39,393 bases of DNA from an uncultured Bacilli bacterium (lineage in GTDB: Bacteria; Bacillota_I; Bacilli_A; RF39; UBA660). The notes under the pieces are model-generated. The model was not told the origin of the DNA and searched no databases. It worked only from the letters and a program-made list of their open reading frames with translations. Position 1 is the first letter of the stretch, and each line of letters opens with the position of its first letter. This document shows positions 9,443 to 19,359 of the stretch, piece by piece. Made by a program: the position numbers and the translations under genes. The stretch spans positions 1 to 39,393 of the forward strand of contig CANQFJ010000016.1 in the NCBI GenBank assembly GCA_947598485.1, written 5' to 3'.

Positions 9443-11516
9443 TATTATTTACAATTTCAAAGTCAATAGTTCTAGCTTCTTTTGAAGCACCGACTACTTT
9501 AACTTTAACTGTATCTCCAATTGTATATTTTATATTATTTTCACTAACTAAAGATAATAATTCAGGTACATAATTATAAAAGCCATCTAAAGTTGAAATA
9601 TGAACTAAACCTTCAACTAAATTAGGCAATTGCACAAATAAGCCAAAGTTAGTAACACCTGTTATAATACCTTCATACTCTTCGCCTATATGATCGGTCA
9701 TAAACTCAGCCATTTTCATATCAAGTACTTCTCTTTCAGCTTCTTGTGATTCAATTTCTCTTTCAGAAATATTGTCACAAGCTGTTGGTAAATATGCTTC
9801 ATAATATCTTATGGTTTCTATATCAATTTTATGTTCAAACAAATACTTACGCAATAAAGTATGGACAATTAAATCAGAAAATCTTCTTATTGGAGAAGTA
9901 AAATGAGTATAAGTTTTGCTAGCAAGACCAAAGTGACCTATGTTGTTGGCACTATATACCGCTTTTTTCATGCTTCTTAATAGCATATCACTGAGAATTT
10001 TATATTCTTTTTTATCCTCTAAAGCAGCTAATATTTCTTGCATAGTTATAGGAGTTATTTCTTTAGTATCTACAGATAAAGAGTAACCCAATGTTTTAAC
10101 AAGATTTAAAAATTCCGTTATTTTTTCTTCTCTTGGTGTACCATGTACTCGGTATACAAATGGCAAATCCATATTTTCAATGTGCAAAGCTACTGTTTCA
10201 TTAGCAACTACCATAAAGTCTTCAATTAAATTTTCTCCTAAAGAAGTTACCCTTTTAACAATATCAATAGCTTTACCATTTTCATCTTGTATTACTTTTG
10301 CTTCATCAAGCTCAAAATTAATATACCCTTTTGCTACTTTAGCTTTTCTAAGTATTTGAGCTAACTCTTCCATCATAATAAGATTATCTTTAAAGGGCTC
10401 ATATCCTTCAGGCACTTCATTATCTACTAAAATCTTATTAACATTTTTATAAGTCATCTTTTTTTTGCTATTAATAACTGATGGATAAATATCGTGTTCA
10501 ATTACTTTACCATTATTATTAATTAACATTTCACATGTTAAAGCTAGCCTATCGACTCCTTCATTTAGGGAGCATATGCCATTAGAAAGTTCATGAGGAA
10601 GCATAGGCAAAACAGTATCTGCTAAATAAGATGAATTACCCTTTTCATAAGCACTATCATATAAAGCCGTTCCTTCTTTTACATAATGCGAAACGTCAGC
10701 TATATGAACTCCTAGACGATAATTATCTCCTTCTTTTTCTATTGAAATAGCATCATCTATATCCTTGGTATCATCGCCATCAATCGTAAAAATAACTTTA
10801 TCTCGCAAATCATGACGATTTTGCATTTCTTCAGCGCTTACTTCCATAGGAAGAGCATTAACTTCTTCTCTAACAGCGTCATTAACGTCTAAGTAAATAC
10901 CATGATTTGCGGCAATAGCTAAAATATCAACACCCGGATCATTTTTATGGCCAATAATTTTAGTAACTTTACCTAAATAATAATTAGTATCAAGCTCTTT
11001 AATAATTTTAACAATTACTTTATGACCTTCAACACATCTATCTAATGTTTCTTTAGTTATTTCAACTCTAATATCCTTCTTTTTATCATCTAGCTCAAAA
11101 GCAAGTTTGTTATGTTTTTTAACTATTTCTCCGACTAAAAAGGTAAGATCTCTTTTAAGAATATTAACTACTATACCTTCATTATCATGGACATCTATTT
11201 CAACATAATCGCCATCTACAGCACCATTTAAGTTTTCTCTAGCAACAAATGTATCATAATCATATTTGGTATCAACAAAACCATTGCCTTTTTTATTAAT
11301 ATGGATTATACCCGTTAATAAAGAAGAACAATTTTCCATTAAAATGAATTTGTCTTTCTTGCTTTTATGAACATCTCCTGATGAAACTAATTCCATTATA
11401 TCTTTTCGTAAATTTTTATATTCATCTACAGTTGTTAAGCCAAGTAAGTCGTTAATTTCAATTAAGGTAAGACCTTTTGTTTGTTCTTTTAATACTTCTA
11501 ATATTTTATCTTTCAT
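9417..11516 (-). CDS. rnr: Ribonuclease R
   Basis: About 699 residues. Order: N-terminal winged-helix region, cold-shock domains, RNB catalytic domain and a C-terminal S1 domain (EEYEGIITGVTNFGLFVQL). The RNB metal-binding aspartates are seen in FTIDGDDTKDIDDAIS. It degrades structured RNA 3' to 5'. The Lys-rich tail seen in many RNase R proteins is missing or very short. Two ATGs are possible (11522 and 11516); the second has GGGGTG seven bases upstream and makes a TAATG overlap with the prepilin-like gene. smpB follows with overlap, and both work in trans-translation and RNA quality control. Confidence 0.96.
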   Translation of the reverse strand: MKDKILEVLKEQTKGLTLIEINDLLGLTTVDEYKNLRKDIMELVSSGDVHKSKKDKFILMENCSSLLTGIIHINKKGNGFVDTKYDYDTFVARENLNGAVDGDYVEIDVHDNEGIVVNILKRDLTFLVGEIVKKHNKLAFELDDKKKDIRVEITKETLDRCVEGHKVIVKIIKELDTNYYLGKVTKIIGHKNDPGVDILAIAANHGIYLDVNDAVREEVNALPMEVSAEEMQNRHDLRDKVIFTIDGDDTKDIDDAISIEKEGDNYRLGVHIADVSHYVKEGTALYDSAYEKGNSSYLADTVLPMLPHELSNGICSLNEGVDRLALTCEMLINNNGKVIEHDIYPSVINSKKKMTYKNVNKILVDNEVPEGYEPFKDNLIMMEELAQILRKAKVAKGYINFELDEAKVIQDENGKAIDIVKRVTSLGENLIEDFMVVANETVALHIENMDLPFVYRVHGTPREEKITEFLNLVKTLGYSLSVDTKEITPITMQEILAALEDKKEYKILSDMLLRSMKKAVYSANNIGHFGLASKTYTHFTSPIRRFSDLIVHTLLRKYLFEHKIDIETIRYYEAYLPTACDNISEREIESQEAEREVLDMKMAEFMTDHIGEEYEGIITGVTNFGLFVQLPNLVEGLVHISTLDGFYNYVPELLSLVSENNIKYTIGDTVKVKVVGASKEARTIDFEIVNNNENGRDKE

Positions 11517-11947
11517 TAACATTCACCCCAGTTATCAAAGCTTTCTATATTTTCATTACTTAATTCTTTACATGAGCCTTTATATTTTGTCTTTTTTTTA
11601 CCACTTTGCAAAGTAATTTCGATTGTGTCACTTGCGACAAAATTGCCACTTTTCTTATATGGATTTTGTTTAGAATAATAATCTCGATCAACAAGGCCAG
11701 CATTTACTAAAGCATCTAGTCTTACTGTACACTTCTTGGTAGAGTCTAAATCACATGCTGTCGTACTTTCAACATAAATATTTGCGTTTTTAAAAAGTTC
11801 GTTATACATTTGACGATAATTAGCCTTTTTAGAATTATTAAATACGTTAGCGGAACCTACGCCAAAGGCAATTGATAAAGCTGCAATTATTGAAAGAGTT
11901 ACAAGCATTTCTATCAAAGTGAAACCATTATTATTAACATTTTCCAT
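11516..11947 (-). CDS. Type IV prepilin-like protein (class III signal)
   Basis: 143 residues. The N-terminus has a short leader, then the prepilin peptidase site G|FTLIE with the conserved Glu5, then a hydrophobic helix (LVTLSIIAALSIAFGVGSA). The globular part has four cysteines and no recognised subfamily; it resembles ComG or type II pseudopilins only in the N-terminus. An upstream ATG at 11968 lies inside the promoter. The ATG at 11947 is six bases after the -10 and would be the transcript's first codon, so translation is probably leaderless. No pilin assembly gene is nearby. The stop codon overlaps the rnr start. Confidence 0.85.
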   Translation of the reverse strand: MENVNNNGFTLIEMLVTLSIIAALSIAFGVGSANVFNNSKKANYRQMYNELFKNANIYVESTTACDLDSTKKCTVRLDALVNAGLVDRDYYSKQNPYKKSGNFVASDTIEITLQSGKKKTKYKGSCKELSNENIESFDNWGEC

Positions 11948-11953
11948 AGTATA

Positions 11954-11982
11954 ATTATATAGCACCATACAATAATTTTCAA
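11954..11982 (-). promoter_or_regulatory. Promoter of the pilin-rnr-smpB operon (leaderless)
   Basis: TTGAAA at 11977-11982, an exact 17-base spacer, and TATAAT at 11954-11959. The expected start coincides with the A of the ATG at 11947, with no room for an SD. Confidence 0.85.
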
Positions 11983-11985
11983 TTT

Positions 11986-12008
11986 AAAAAGCGACTTATC
12001 TGTCGCTT
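11986..12008 (-). terminator. Terminator after secG
   Basis: AAGCGAC-AGATAA-GTCGCTT on the minus strand followed by five T residues; it lies between secG and the pilin promoter. Confidence 0.85.
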
Positions 12009-12017
12009 CTTATGAAA

Positions 12018-12257
12018 TTAACTAAAATTACTCATTAAGAATATTGCTAGAGAAATGCCAAAAAACAAAATTCCTAAAAGTAAGGTAAGTCTTGAAATAA
12101 ATAATTCTAGACCTCTTTCTTTCATGTTTTTAAATAAAGCTTCGTTGCCTCCCGTAATGATATTTGAAGCATCACTAGCTTTATTACTTTGCAATAATAC
12201 AATTATTATTAATAAAACCGAAACTATTAACAATATAACTTCCAATATGTCTCTCAT
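12018..12257 (-). CDS. secG: Preprotein translocase subunit SecG
   Basis: 79 residues with two transmembrane helices (about 4-22 and 54-75) around the SecG signature LLQSNKASDASNIITGGNEALF. It is part of the SecYEG channel in the membrane. It follows ftsH after a two-base gap and is closed by the terminator at 11986-12008. Confidence 0.94.
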   Translation of the reverse strand: MRDILEVILLIVSVLLIIIVLLQSNKASDASNIITGGNEALFKNMKERGLELFISRLTLLLGILFFGISLAIFLMSNFS

Positions 12258-12259
12258 TA

Positions 12260-14191
12260 TTATTCACCACCCTTTTTCTTTTTAGTTTCTTTGTTTTCTT
12301 GATCATCTTTTTCTTCATTAGTTGCGGTATCTATGGCTTCATCTATAGCCTCTATTGTACCATTTTCTACTAAAGAGTCAATTTGTTCTTTCGTTAATGT
12401 TTCATATTTCATTAAAGCATCGCTTAAAAGTACAACCAATGCTTCGTTATCAACAATTAACTTTTTGGCTTTTTCATAACATTCTTCAATTATCTTACGT
12501 GTTTCTCTATCAATTTCTAAAGCCACTTGATCAGATATATTTCTTGATTTAGTATAATCTCTTCCTAAGAAAACATCTTGATCTTTTTCTTCATATTGCA
12601 TTGGTCCAAGATCAGACATACCATATTCTGTAACCATACTACGAGCAAGTCTTGTAGCTTTCTTAAAGTCATCAGATGCTCCTGTAGACATTTCATGTAA
12701 GAAATGTTCTTCACTTACACGGCCTCCTAAAAGACCTGTTATTTGAGCAAGCATTTCCGATTTAGTTACAACTGATATCTTATCTTCTTTAGGAAGCATC
12801 ATTGTATAACCACCAGCAAAGCCACGGGGAATAATTGTTATTTTATGAACTACTTCTGCATCTTCAAGTTTTAAACCGATAACGGCATGACCAGCTTCGT
12901 GTAAACTTACTAGTTTCTTCTCTTTATCAGTTATTTTTCTGGTTGTTTTCGCAGGTCCTAGAATAACTCTATCTGTTGCTTCATCTATCTCATCCATAGA
13001 AATATCATCACGATCGCGTCTTACAGCAAGTAAAGCGGCCTCATTTAATAGATTTTCAAGGTCAGCTCCTGAGAAGCCTGGCGTTCTTGATGCTAAGTTC
13101 TTAAGATTTACATCATCATTAAATATCTTATTTTTAGCATGTACTTTAAGTATTGCTTCTCTTTCATTAGCATCAGGTAAATTAACTGTAACTTGTCTAT
13201 CAAAACGTCCTGGACGAAGTAAAGCTTTATCTAGAACATCAGGTCTGTTAGTCGCGGCAATTATAATAATACCCTCGTTAGCTCCAAAGCCATCCATTTC
13301 CGTAAGTAATTGGTTCAAAGTTTGTTCTCTTTCATCATGTCCTCCACCAATACCTGTTCCTCTTTGACGACCTACAGCATCTATTTCATCAATAAATATT
13401 AAACATGGAGCAGTTCTTTTAGCTTCTTTAAACATATCACGAACACGTGAGGCACCAACACCTACAAATAATTCAACGAAATCAGAACCACTTATATAAT
13501 AAAACGGCACATTAGCTTCCCCAGCAATAGCTTTAGCAAGTAAAGTTTTACCAGTTCCCGGAGGACCTACAAGCAAAACACCCTTAGGTATTCTTGCGCC
13601 TAATCTTGTAAATTTTTTAGGATTTTTTAAGAAGTCTATTAATTCAGCAACTTCTTCTTTTTCTTCTTTTAATCCTGCTACATCAGCAAATGTTTTTTTA
13701 TCTTTATCATCACTTAGTCTTGCCTTGCTACGGCCAAAATCCATTGAGCCTTTATTTGAAGCAGACAATCTAGCAAATAAATAATACCCGAATATAATTA
13801 TTAATATAATTGGTAAATAATTAACTAAAAAAGGTACAAACCAACCTGAACCAGGATCTTTATTAGTATCATATTTTTCAATTTCATACTCTTTTATTAA
13901 GCTAGTTAATGATTCCATTTCGGGAGTAGATACGATTGTTTTAAAACTTTCGTCATCATCATAGCTATTTAATTTTCCCTCAACATAATATACTGATTCA
14001 TCACTTTTAGGAGTAATTACTATCTCCGTTACTTTACCTTGTTCAATATATTTTATAAGATTACCTGTTTTTATTTTATGAACAGACTCTCCTTGAAAAT
14101 TAGCTGCTATTACGATTGCCCCAATTATTAATATAAGGACTAAATAAGGAGCAAAATTCTTAAATGCTTTATTTTTCTTTACGTTATTCAT
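12260..14191 (-). CDS. ftsH: ATP-dependent zinc metalloprotease FtsH
   Basis: About 643 residues. Two membrane helices (about 15-33 and 122-143) flank the extracytoplasmic domain. Then comes an AAA module with Walker A GPPGTGKT (211-218 in the longer reading), Walker B LIFIDEID (266-273), the second region of homology with RPGRFDRQV, and zinc site HEAGH (433-437). It degrades membrane and short-lived cytosolic proteins. An upstream GTG at 14197 is in frame, but AAGGA is better placed for the ATG at 14191. It overlaps tilS by 8 bases. The C-terminus is acidic, then basic and low-complexity. Confidence 0.97.
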   Translation of the reverse strand: MNNVKKNKAFKNFAPYLVLILIIGAIVIAANFQGESVHKIKTGNLIKYIEQGKVTEIVITPKSDESVYYVEGKLNSYDDDESFKTIVSTPEMESLTSLIKEYEIEKYDTNKDPGSGWFVPFLVNYLPIILIIIFGYYLFARLSASNKGSMDFGRSKARLSDDKDKKTFADVAGLKEEKEEVAELIDFLKNPKKFTRLGARIPKGVLLVGPPGTGKTLLAKAIAGEANVPFYYISGSDFVELFVGVGASRVRDMFKEAKRTAPCLIFIDEIDAVGRQRGTGIGGGHDEREQTLNQLLTEMDGFGANEGIIIIAATNRPDVLDKALLRPGRFDRQVTVNLPDANEREAILKVHAKNKIFNDDVNLKNLASRTPGFSGADLENLLNEAALLAVRRDRDDISMDEIDEATDRVILGPAKTTRKITDKEKKLVSLHEAGHAVIGLKLEDAEVVHKITIIPRGFAGGYTMMLPKEDKISVVTKSEMLAQITGLLGGRVSEEHFLHEMSTGASDDFKKATRLARSMVTEYGMSDLGPMQYEEKDQDVFLGRDYTKSRNISDQVALEIDRETRKIIEECYEKAKKLIVDNEALVVLLSDALMKYETLTKEQIDSLVENGTIEAIDEAIDTATNEEKDDQENKETKKKKGGE

Positions 14192-15485
14192 TGCCACTTT
14201 TCCTTTCGCTAGAAAGTATTATATCATACTTTTCCCTTTTGTCTTTAACAAATTTACTTTTTTTTATGCCTGGAATCCATAATATTATTCCTGCACTATC
14301 TGTTACAATAGGCCACGCATTTCTTTCATCAATATCAATCTTATTATCAATAAAAATATCTTTTACTTTTTTATGACCTAAATTCTTAGCATCTATAACA
14401 TCATTCTCTCTTTTATTTCTTATAATAAGAGGAAGTTTTATTTCCGTACTATCAAGTCTAATTACATAATTATCATTCTTCTCTTCCTTAGAAACTTCCT
14501 TTATTTTAAACATATCATTTTGAAAACTATGTGAAAAAACTTCTTCATAATCTTTTCTTGGAACATTTGTAATAATCTCAAACTTATTATAAGCTTTTTT
14601 AGCTATAAGATTATCTTTTAAAGAATATTTAATATTGCTCTTATTATTCTTAATTACTTTTAAGATGTCTGCAACGGTCTTTTTAGATACTTCAAATTGT
14701 CTTGTCTTTTGAATATCACTAATATAATCTTCAACAATTTTTTTCTGAATAAATTCATCAAGTTCTAAAAAACTTTTTATATCAATATAATTATCTTTTA
14801 TGACATTTAATTTTTTAATATATCTTTTAAGATATTTATCACACTCATTTATTTCTTTAGAAAACGCAAAATACTTTTCATGAATTTTAGAATTTTCTTC
14901 TTTTAAAAGAGGTAGTATTTTATGACGATATCTATTTCTAGTATGATCATCTTCATCATTAGTATAGTCATTAAAGTAAGTTATATTGTTTTCTCTATTA
15001 TATTTTATTATTTCATCTTTAGTCGTAAGTAATAAAGGTCTTAAATATTTACCATCTTCATATACTATTCCAGCATACCCACTTAATGAACTACCACGCG
15101 ATAAACGCATTAGAATTGTTTCTACTAAATCATCGCCATGATGGGCAGTTATAATATATTTAGCTTCATACTTATTTAATAGTTCATTAAAAAAAATATA
15201 TCTTTTCTTACGTGCTTCAGCTTCAAAATTATCACTAGAGTAATCCTTTATAGTTAAAAGCTCAAAAGTCATATTATGATCTTTAGCATATTTTCTCAAA
15301 TACTTTTCCTCATCATCACTTTCTTTTCTAACTTTATGATTAACATGAGCAAGTATTATTTTAAGACCATTTATTTTTTCAAGCAAAGAAAGAAGGCACA
15401 TTGAATCAGGGCCTCCGGATATACAAGCAATTACGACATCACCTGTGGATAAATATTTATTAAGTGTATCTATAACTTTTTCCAA
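14184..15485 (-). CDS. tilS: tRNA(Ile)-lysidine synthase TilS
   Basis: 433 residues. It has the PP-loop SGGPDS (23-28) of the N-type ATP pyrophosphatases, HVNHKVR and TAHHGDDLVETILMRLSRG, then the C-terminal TilS domain with LIIRNKRENDVI and GHKKVKDIFIDNKI. It makes lysidine at C34 of the AUA-reading tRNA-Ile. The start codon is TTG: AGGGA lies six bases upstream and no in-frame ATG precedes it. It sits before ftsH, the common order in Firmicutes, but the usual hpt gene between them is absent. Confidence 0.95.
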   Translation of the reverse strand: MEKVIDTLNKYLSTGDVVIACISGGPDSMCLLSLLEKINGLKIILAHVNHKVRKESDDEEKYLRKYAKDHNMTFELLTIKDYSSDNFEAEARKKRYIFFNELLNKYEAKYIITAHHGDDLVETILMRLSRGSSLSGYAGIVYEDGKYLRPLLLTTKDEIIKYNRENNITYFNDYTNDEDDHTRNRYRHKILPLLKEENSKIHEKYFAFSKEINECDKYLKRYIKKLNVIKDNYIDIKSFLELDEFIQKKIVEDYISDIQKTRQFEVSKKTVADILKVIKNNKSNIKYSLKDNLIAKKAYNKFEIITNVPRKDYEEVFSHSFQNDMFKIKEVSKEEKNDNYVIRLDSTEIKLPLIIRNKRENDVIDAKNLGHKKVKDIFIDNKIDIDERNAWPIVTDSAGIILWIPGIKKSKFVKDKREKYDIILSSERKSGNE

Positions 15486-15545
15486 TTTTATCCCTTCGTT
15501 AAAAACACTTGTATTATACTTATGTAAATAGATTAAATCAAGATA

Positions 15546-16608
15546 TTACTTAATATTTTTTAAATTATATTCTAGTAAAGAAAGTATCTCACCATCTAAA
15601 ATTTTATCAGGTTCATTACTTTCGAAATTAGATCTATTATCTTTAACAAGTTTATATGGCTCTAAGATATAGCTTCTTATTTGGCTACCAAAGTTAATAC
15701 TATCATTTAGTTTAAATTCGCCAGCCTTTTCTTCTTGTTCGGCAAGTTGCATAGCATATAATTTACTTTGCAAGATATTCATAGCTATTTCTTTATTTTT
15801 TAACTGGCTTCTTTCATTTTGCACACTAACAACTATTTTCGTAGGTAAATGAGTAATCCTAACCGCCGAATTTGAAGTATTAACGGATTGTCCTCCCGCT
15901 CCGGAAGAATGAAAAACATCAATCTTTAAATCTTTTTCATTTATCTCAATGTTGCATTCTTTAGCAAATTCGGGTGTAACATTAACAGACGCAAAAGAAG
16001 TATGCCTTCTTTTATTAGAATCAAAAGGCGATATTCTAACTAAACGGTGAACTCCACCCTCTCTTTTAAGATAGCCAAAAGCATGAGGACCCGTTACTTT
16101 CATAAAAATAGATTTATAGCCTGCTTCTTCACCTTCTTGCGAATCTATAACTTCATACTTATAATTATTCTTTTCGAAAAATCTTTCATACATTCTTCCA
16201 AGCATTTGACACCAGTCACAAGCTTCTGTTCCACCAGCTCCCGAATGAATTTCTAAGAAGCAATTTAAATCATCATACTCACCACTTAAGTAAGTATTAA
16301 GTTCAAGTTCATCAATAGCTTTTTCAAGCTCTTCAATTTCACTTGGCTCTACGAGTTCAATAAGCTCTAAAGAAGCATTAATTTTTTCTAAAAGATTATT
16401 ATAATCCTCAAGCTCTTTTTGAATATTACTTATTTTAATATTAACTTCCGTAGATAATTTTACATCATCATAAAACCCTGGAGCGAGGGTTTGTTCTTTT
16501 AACTCTTTTAACTCTCTAGTTAATTTATCAGTGTCAAAGTGACCTCCCTAATACGGTCATTTTATCTTGCATTTGCTCTAGAGCATTTTTAATATCTTTT
16601 GTATCCAT
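15546..16608 (-). CDS. prfB: Peptide chain release factor 2, with programmed +1 frameshift
   Basis: Reading starts at the ATG 16608-16606, runs 24 codons to CTT, hits an in-frame TGA (16536-16534), and continues in the +1 frame from 16535 to give about 353 residues. The shift site has the known parts: SD-like GGGAGG, then CTT TGA C. RF2 reads UGA, so the shift autoregulates the gene. The second frame holds EIHSGAGGTEACDWCQML, the tripeptide SPF (about 193-195) and GGQ (about 238-240). The ATG overlaps the preceding gene's TAA by one base. A caller that ignores the shift finds only the last 219 residues, from 16205. Confidence 0.95.
16531..16552 (-). promoter_or_regulatory. RF2 programmed frameshift site
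   Basis: Minus-strand GGGAGG, then TCA CTT TGA CAC. The SD-like block, slippery CTT and stop-plus-C context match the bacterial prfB site. Confidence 0.93.
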
Positions 16609-18206
16609 TATGCAATTTCTCCAATTGATACAATATTATTAACAGCATCTTCTTGATAACTTATTTTGTAAGTATCTCCGGTTTTAATAAATGGTAATAA
16701 TAAACTATCTACCTTAATAGAGGCTACAAATAACATACCTTCAGTATCTTCAATATAGTAATAAGTATTACCATCCATAATAGCATTTCTAATAGATTTA
16801 ATAGTTATATTCTTTTCAAGTACTTTGGAATCTGTTGTATCAAACTTAACTTCGCTTAAATACTTTTTCGCAGCAGCTTCAATACCTAAAGATGAATCAT
16901 TAACAACTACTTTTTGATAGTCAGCAACATCGACAAAAGCATACATCTTAACAAGACCAGCATCATCTTTTAAACTAAGTAAGTATGTAGGCTTACTATT
17001 TAAATTAATAAGAAGTGGGAATGATGCTTCATAGCCTTTTTCTTGAACTAGGCCTTCGGCAGAAGCCATAGCACTATATTCTTCTGCGCCTGGCGCACTA
17101 TAATAATGAGTTTCTTTAGTACGCATATTAACAAGAACAAAGCCTAAATTACTTTCATCAGTAGATACCGAAGTTATACCCGTATATAAATAAACATCAT
17201 CATTTAAGACTAAGTAATTATATCCTTCCGTAGTATTAACAACATTCTTTTGGCCAAAGATAGAGTTCCAGAAACCTTCTTTATAACTTCCCCAGTCATT
17301 GAGCTCTTCTTCAATTAAAGAAGCAGAATAAACATGATCTACCCAAGTAGGTACATCTTCTACGGCATATTTTTTAGATTCTCCAGTAATAGGATTTAAG
17401 ATAATAACATCTTTTATTTCTTTTCTAAGACCTATACCACTATATTTAACTGTAGGTACTATCCAATATGGATTACCTTCATTATCTATTTCAAAATTAG
17501 CTTCATCAAAGATAGCAGTCGGATATTTAATACGAAGTTTACGATATAAATTTTCAAAGAAGTAAGCACTTGGCATATATTTCATACCTTTATCTAGTTT
17601 AACTAAACTTGCTTCTCCCGTTACTGAGTTGACAGTTATATAACCTTTAATACCTGAACTACGATTAGTAAAATACTTAATTATATCAGCATATTCAATT
17701 GGTGTTACTCTAATAATTGAATCATTGTAATTAATTTGGGTATATAAATCACTTACATAATATTGACTAACCCATTCTGTAGCTTGACCCATCTTACGAT
17801 CACCAAGTTTTTGGCTACTTGTTTTATCAAGAAGAGGGATTTTACTAAAATCTACAGGGGCAACATCTTCAGTGAACTCTCTAGTTTCATCGACGCTAAT
17901 ACGGTTAGCGTATTTCGATGAACTAAATAAAGGTGAACAAATGACATTTACAATAACTAATAAAATAGCAAAACCCGCGACAGCTTCGAATACCCAGATT
18001 ACAACCTTAGGCATTCTATTAATTTTTTGTTTTTTAAATAATTCAAGGAATGCCGATGGCAAGAAAATCACGGCTGTAAAGAATACCACAAATAAAAGAA
18101 ATGACCAAAACTCTGGTGCACTTAAATTTAATGGTGGTAGCATAATATACCAAAGTAAGAATAACACTATTACTTCAACTATAATAGATATAATTTTATT
18201 TTTCAT
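16608..18206 (-). CDS. Conserved multi-pass membrane protein, large extracellular domain, function unknown
   Basis: 532 residues, no family named. Three hydrophobic helices (about 5-22, 33-52, 66-90) are followed by a soluble domain of more than 400 residues with Trp/Tyr/Gly-rich beta motifs: YPTAIFDEANFEIDNEG, VIILNPITGESKKY, WVDHVYSASLIEEELNDWG, LVNMRTKETHYYSAPGAEEYSAM. They suggest two copies of a repeated beta unit, but no catalytic signature was seen. From memory such proteins recur in Firmicutes as unnamed membrane proteins. AGG lies five to six bases before the ATG. The stop shares a base with the prfB start, so the two are co-transcribed. Confidence 0.75.
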   Translation of the reverse strand: MKNKIISIIVEVIVLFLLWYIMLPPLNLSAPEFWSFLLFVVFFTAVIFLPSAFLELFKKQKINRMPKVVIWVFEAVAGFAILLVIVNVICSPLFSSSKYANRISVDETREFTEDVAPVDFSKIPLLDKTSSQKLGDRKMGQATEWVSQYYVSDLYTQINYNDSIIRVTPIEYADIIKYFTNRSSGIKGYITVNSVTGEASLVKLDKGMKYMPSAYFFENLYRKLRIKYPTAIFDEANFEIDNEGNPYWIVPTVKYSGIGLRKEIKDVIILNPITGESKKYAVEDVPTWVDHVYSASLIEEELNDWGSYKEGFWNSIFGQKNVVNTTEGYNYLVLNDDVYLYTGITSVSTDESNLGFVLVNMRTKETHYYSAPGAEEYSAMASAEGLVQEKGYEASFPLLINLNSKPTYLLSLKDDAGLVKMYAFVDVADYQKVVVNDSSLGIEAAAKKYLSEVKFDTTDSKVLEKNITIKSIRNAIMDGNTYYYIEDTEGMLFVASIKVDSLLLPFIKTGDTYKISYQEDAVNNIVSIGEIA

Positions 18207-18244
18207 TTAGACCTGCTTTCTTGCCTATATTGTATCATATTTAT

Positions 18245-18796
18245 TTAGGAATTACTTCTTTTATCCATAATATCGAAATATTCCAACAAATATTGCCAGC
18301 AATCTACTTTTTCTGTAAGACTATCATAATTATCATTTATAAGTTTTTGAATTTCCTCTTTAGTAAACCATTTAATATCTTGAACTTCCTCTTTATCTAA
18401 AGTTATATCTTTTATATCAATATCTTTATGAGCAATATAATATTCATTAAAATGCCGATTTATAATATCATCTTTTATATTTTCCGAAATGGTAGAACCA
18501 ATAAACTCTATTTCATTTTTGTTTATATCAATGCCGATTTCCTCTTTGGTCTCCCGAAGTACTGCTTCCCAGCCAAGTTCTCCTTCTAGGACATGACCAC
18601 CAGATGTTATATCCCAAAGACCTGGCCAAAGTTTTTTATTGTTGCTTCTTTGTTGAAGTAATACTTTACTGTTATCAGTGCTTAAGACAAATAGCACTAC
18701 GGCTTTATGCCATAAACCTTTGCTATGACATTCTTCTCTACTTTTTACTTCGCCAGTAAAAGAGCCTTTTTCATTTAAAACGTCAAAATATTCCAT
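18245..18796 (-). CDS. NUDIX hydrolase (YfcD/isopentenyl-isomerase-like group)
   Basis: 183 residues. The Nudix box G-x5-E-x7-RExxEExG is complete in SGGHVLEGELGWEAVLRETKEEIGI (residues 66-89). The N-terminus FDVLNEKGSFTGEVKSREECHSKGLWHKAVVLFV and the LWPGLWDITSGGH context match the YfcD/IDI-like NUDIX group; substrates are unproven. An LPIP cluster is absent. The SD GGAA precedes the ATG. It follows the HD-domain gene by seven bases, and both may clear odd nucleotides, but that is only inferred from the neighbourhood. Confidence 0.88.
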   Translation of the reverse strand: MEYFDVLNEKGSFTGEVKSREECHSKGLWHKAVVLFVLSTDNSKVLLQQRSNNKKLWPGLWDITSGGHVLEGELGWEAVLRETKEEIGIDINKNEIEFIGSTISENIKDDIINRHFNEYYIAHKDIDIKDITLDKEEVQDIKWFTKEEIQKLINDNYDSLTEKVDCWQYLLEYFDIMDKRSNS

Positions 18797-18803
18797 AATA
18801 TTC

Positions 18804-19232
18804 CTACTTACTACTTAAATAATTAATAGCCCGACGATATTTGATTAATCTGGCTACATCTTTAAAGGTTACCTTATTAAATCTTGAAGTAATACTATTG
18901 TGTTTTAAATCTGCGAGTTTTACTTTTCTAGCTATAGGATTAGGTTTTATTTTCTTAATATAATCAAAGTATTTATCCTTTTTATCATGAGTTAAAAGTT
19001 TTAAAGTTTCAATTACTTCTTCATCAAAATAATGAGCTAAAAATTCTATGGTAACGCTTGTATTCTCAACTACATCATGAAGTAAAGCTACTATACACTC
19101 TCTTTCCGTAGCCATTTGCTCTGCTACATGCATAGGATGAAAAATGTAGGGCACATTACCTGGATCAACTTGACCAGCATGAGCTCTATATGCTATTTGC
19201 ATTGCAAGGGCTGTTTTCTTTGTATATATCAT
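18804..19232 (-). CDS. Small HD-domain protein, RelA/SpoT-hydrolase-like (Mesh1 type)
   Basis: 142 residues, matching the stand-alone hydrolase domain of Rel/SpoT proteins: HAGQVDPGNVPYIFHPMHVAEQM, LLHDVVENTSVT and KVKLADLKHN. The metal ligands H32, H52, D53 and D108 can be assigned. The ED pair that follows the HD in active (p)ppGpp hydrolases is E56-N57, so the aspartate is replaced by asparagine. No synthetase, TGS or ACT domain follows. It may remove the pyrophosphate of alarmones or hydrolyse another nucleotide. GGAGGG lies upstream of the ATG; the NUDIX gene is downstream. Confidence 0.8.
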   Translation of the reverse strand: MIYTKKTALAMQIAYRAHAGQVDPGNVPYIFHPMHVAEQMATERECIVALLHDVVENTSVTIEFLAHYFDEEVIETLKLLTHDKKDKYFDYIKKIKPNPIARKVKLADLKHNSITSRFNKVTFKDVARLIKYRRAINYLSSK

Positions 19233-19359
19233 AAATATCCCTCCATACTCTAAATTAAAAAAGTGTCTCTATTTTAATATTAAATAATTTACATTATATC
19301 TTCAAGAGATTTATTTTACATTTACATTATACTATCTATTTCTACATAAAATAATTAAT

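Noticed and set aside
12055-12285. Plus-strand ORF across secG
   Set aside because: Shadow with low-complexity sequence.
16534-16536. In-frame TGA in prfB as a sign of UGA decoding as Trp or selenocysteine
   Set aside because: It is the regulatory stop of the RF2 frameshift; RF2 itself shows that UGA is a stop.
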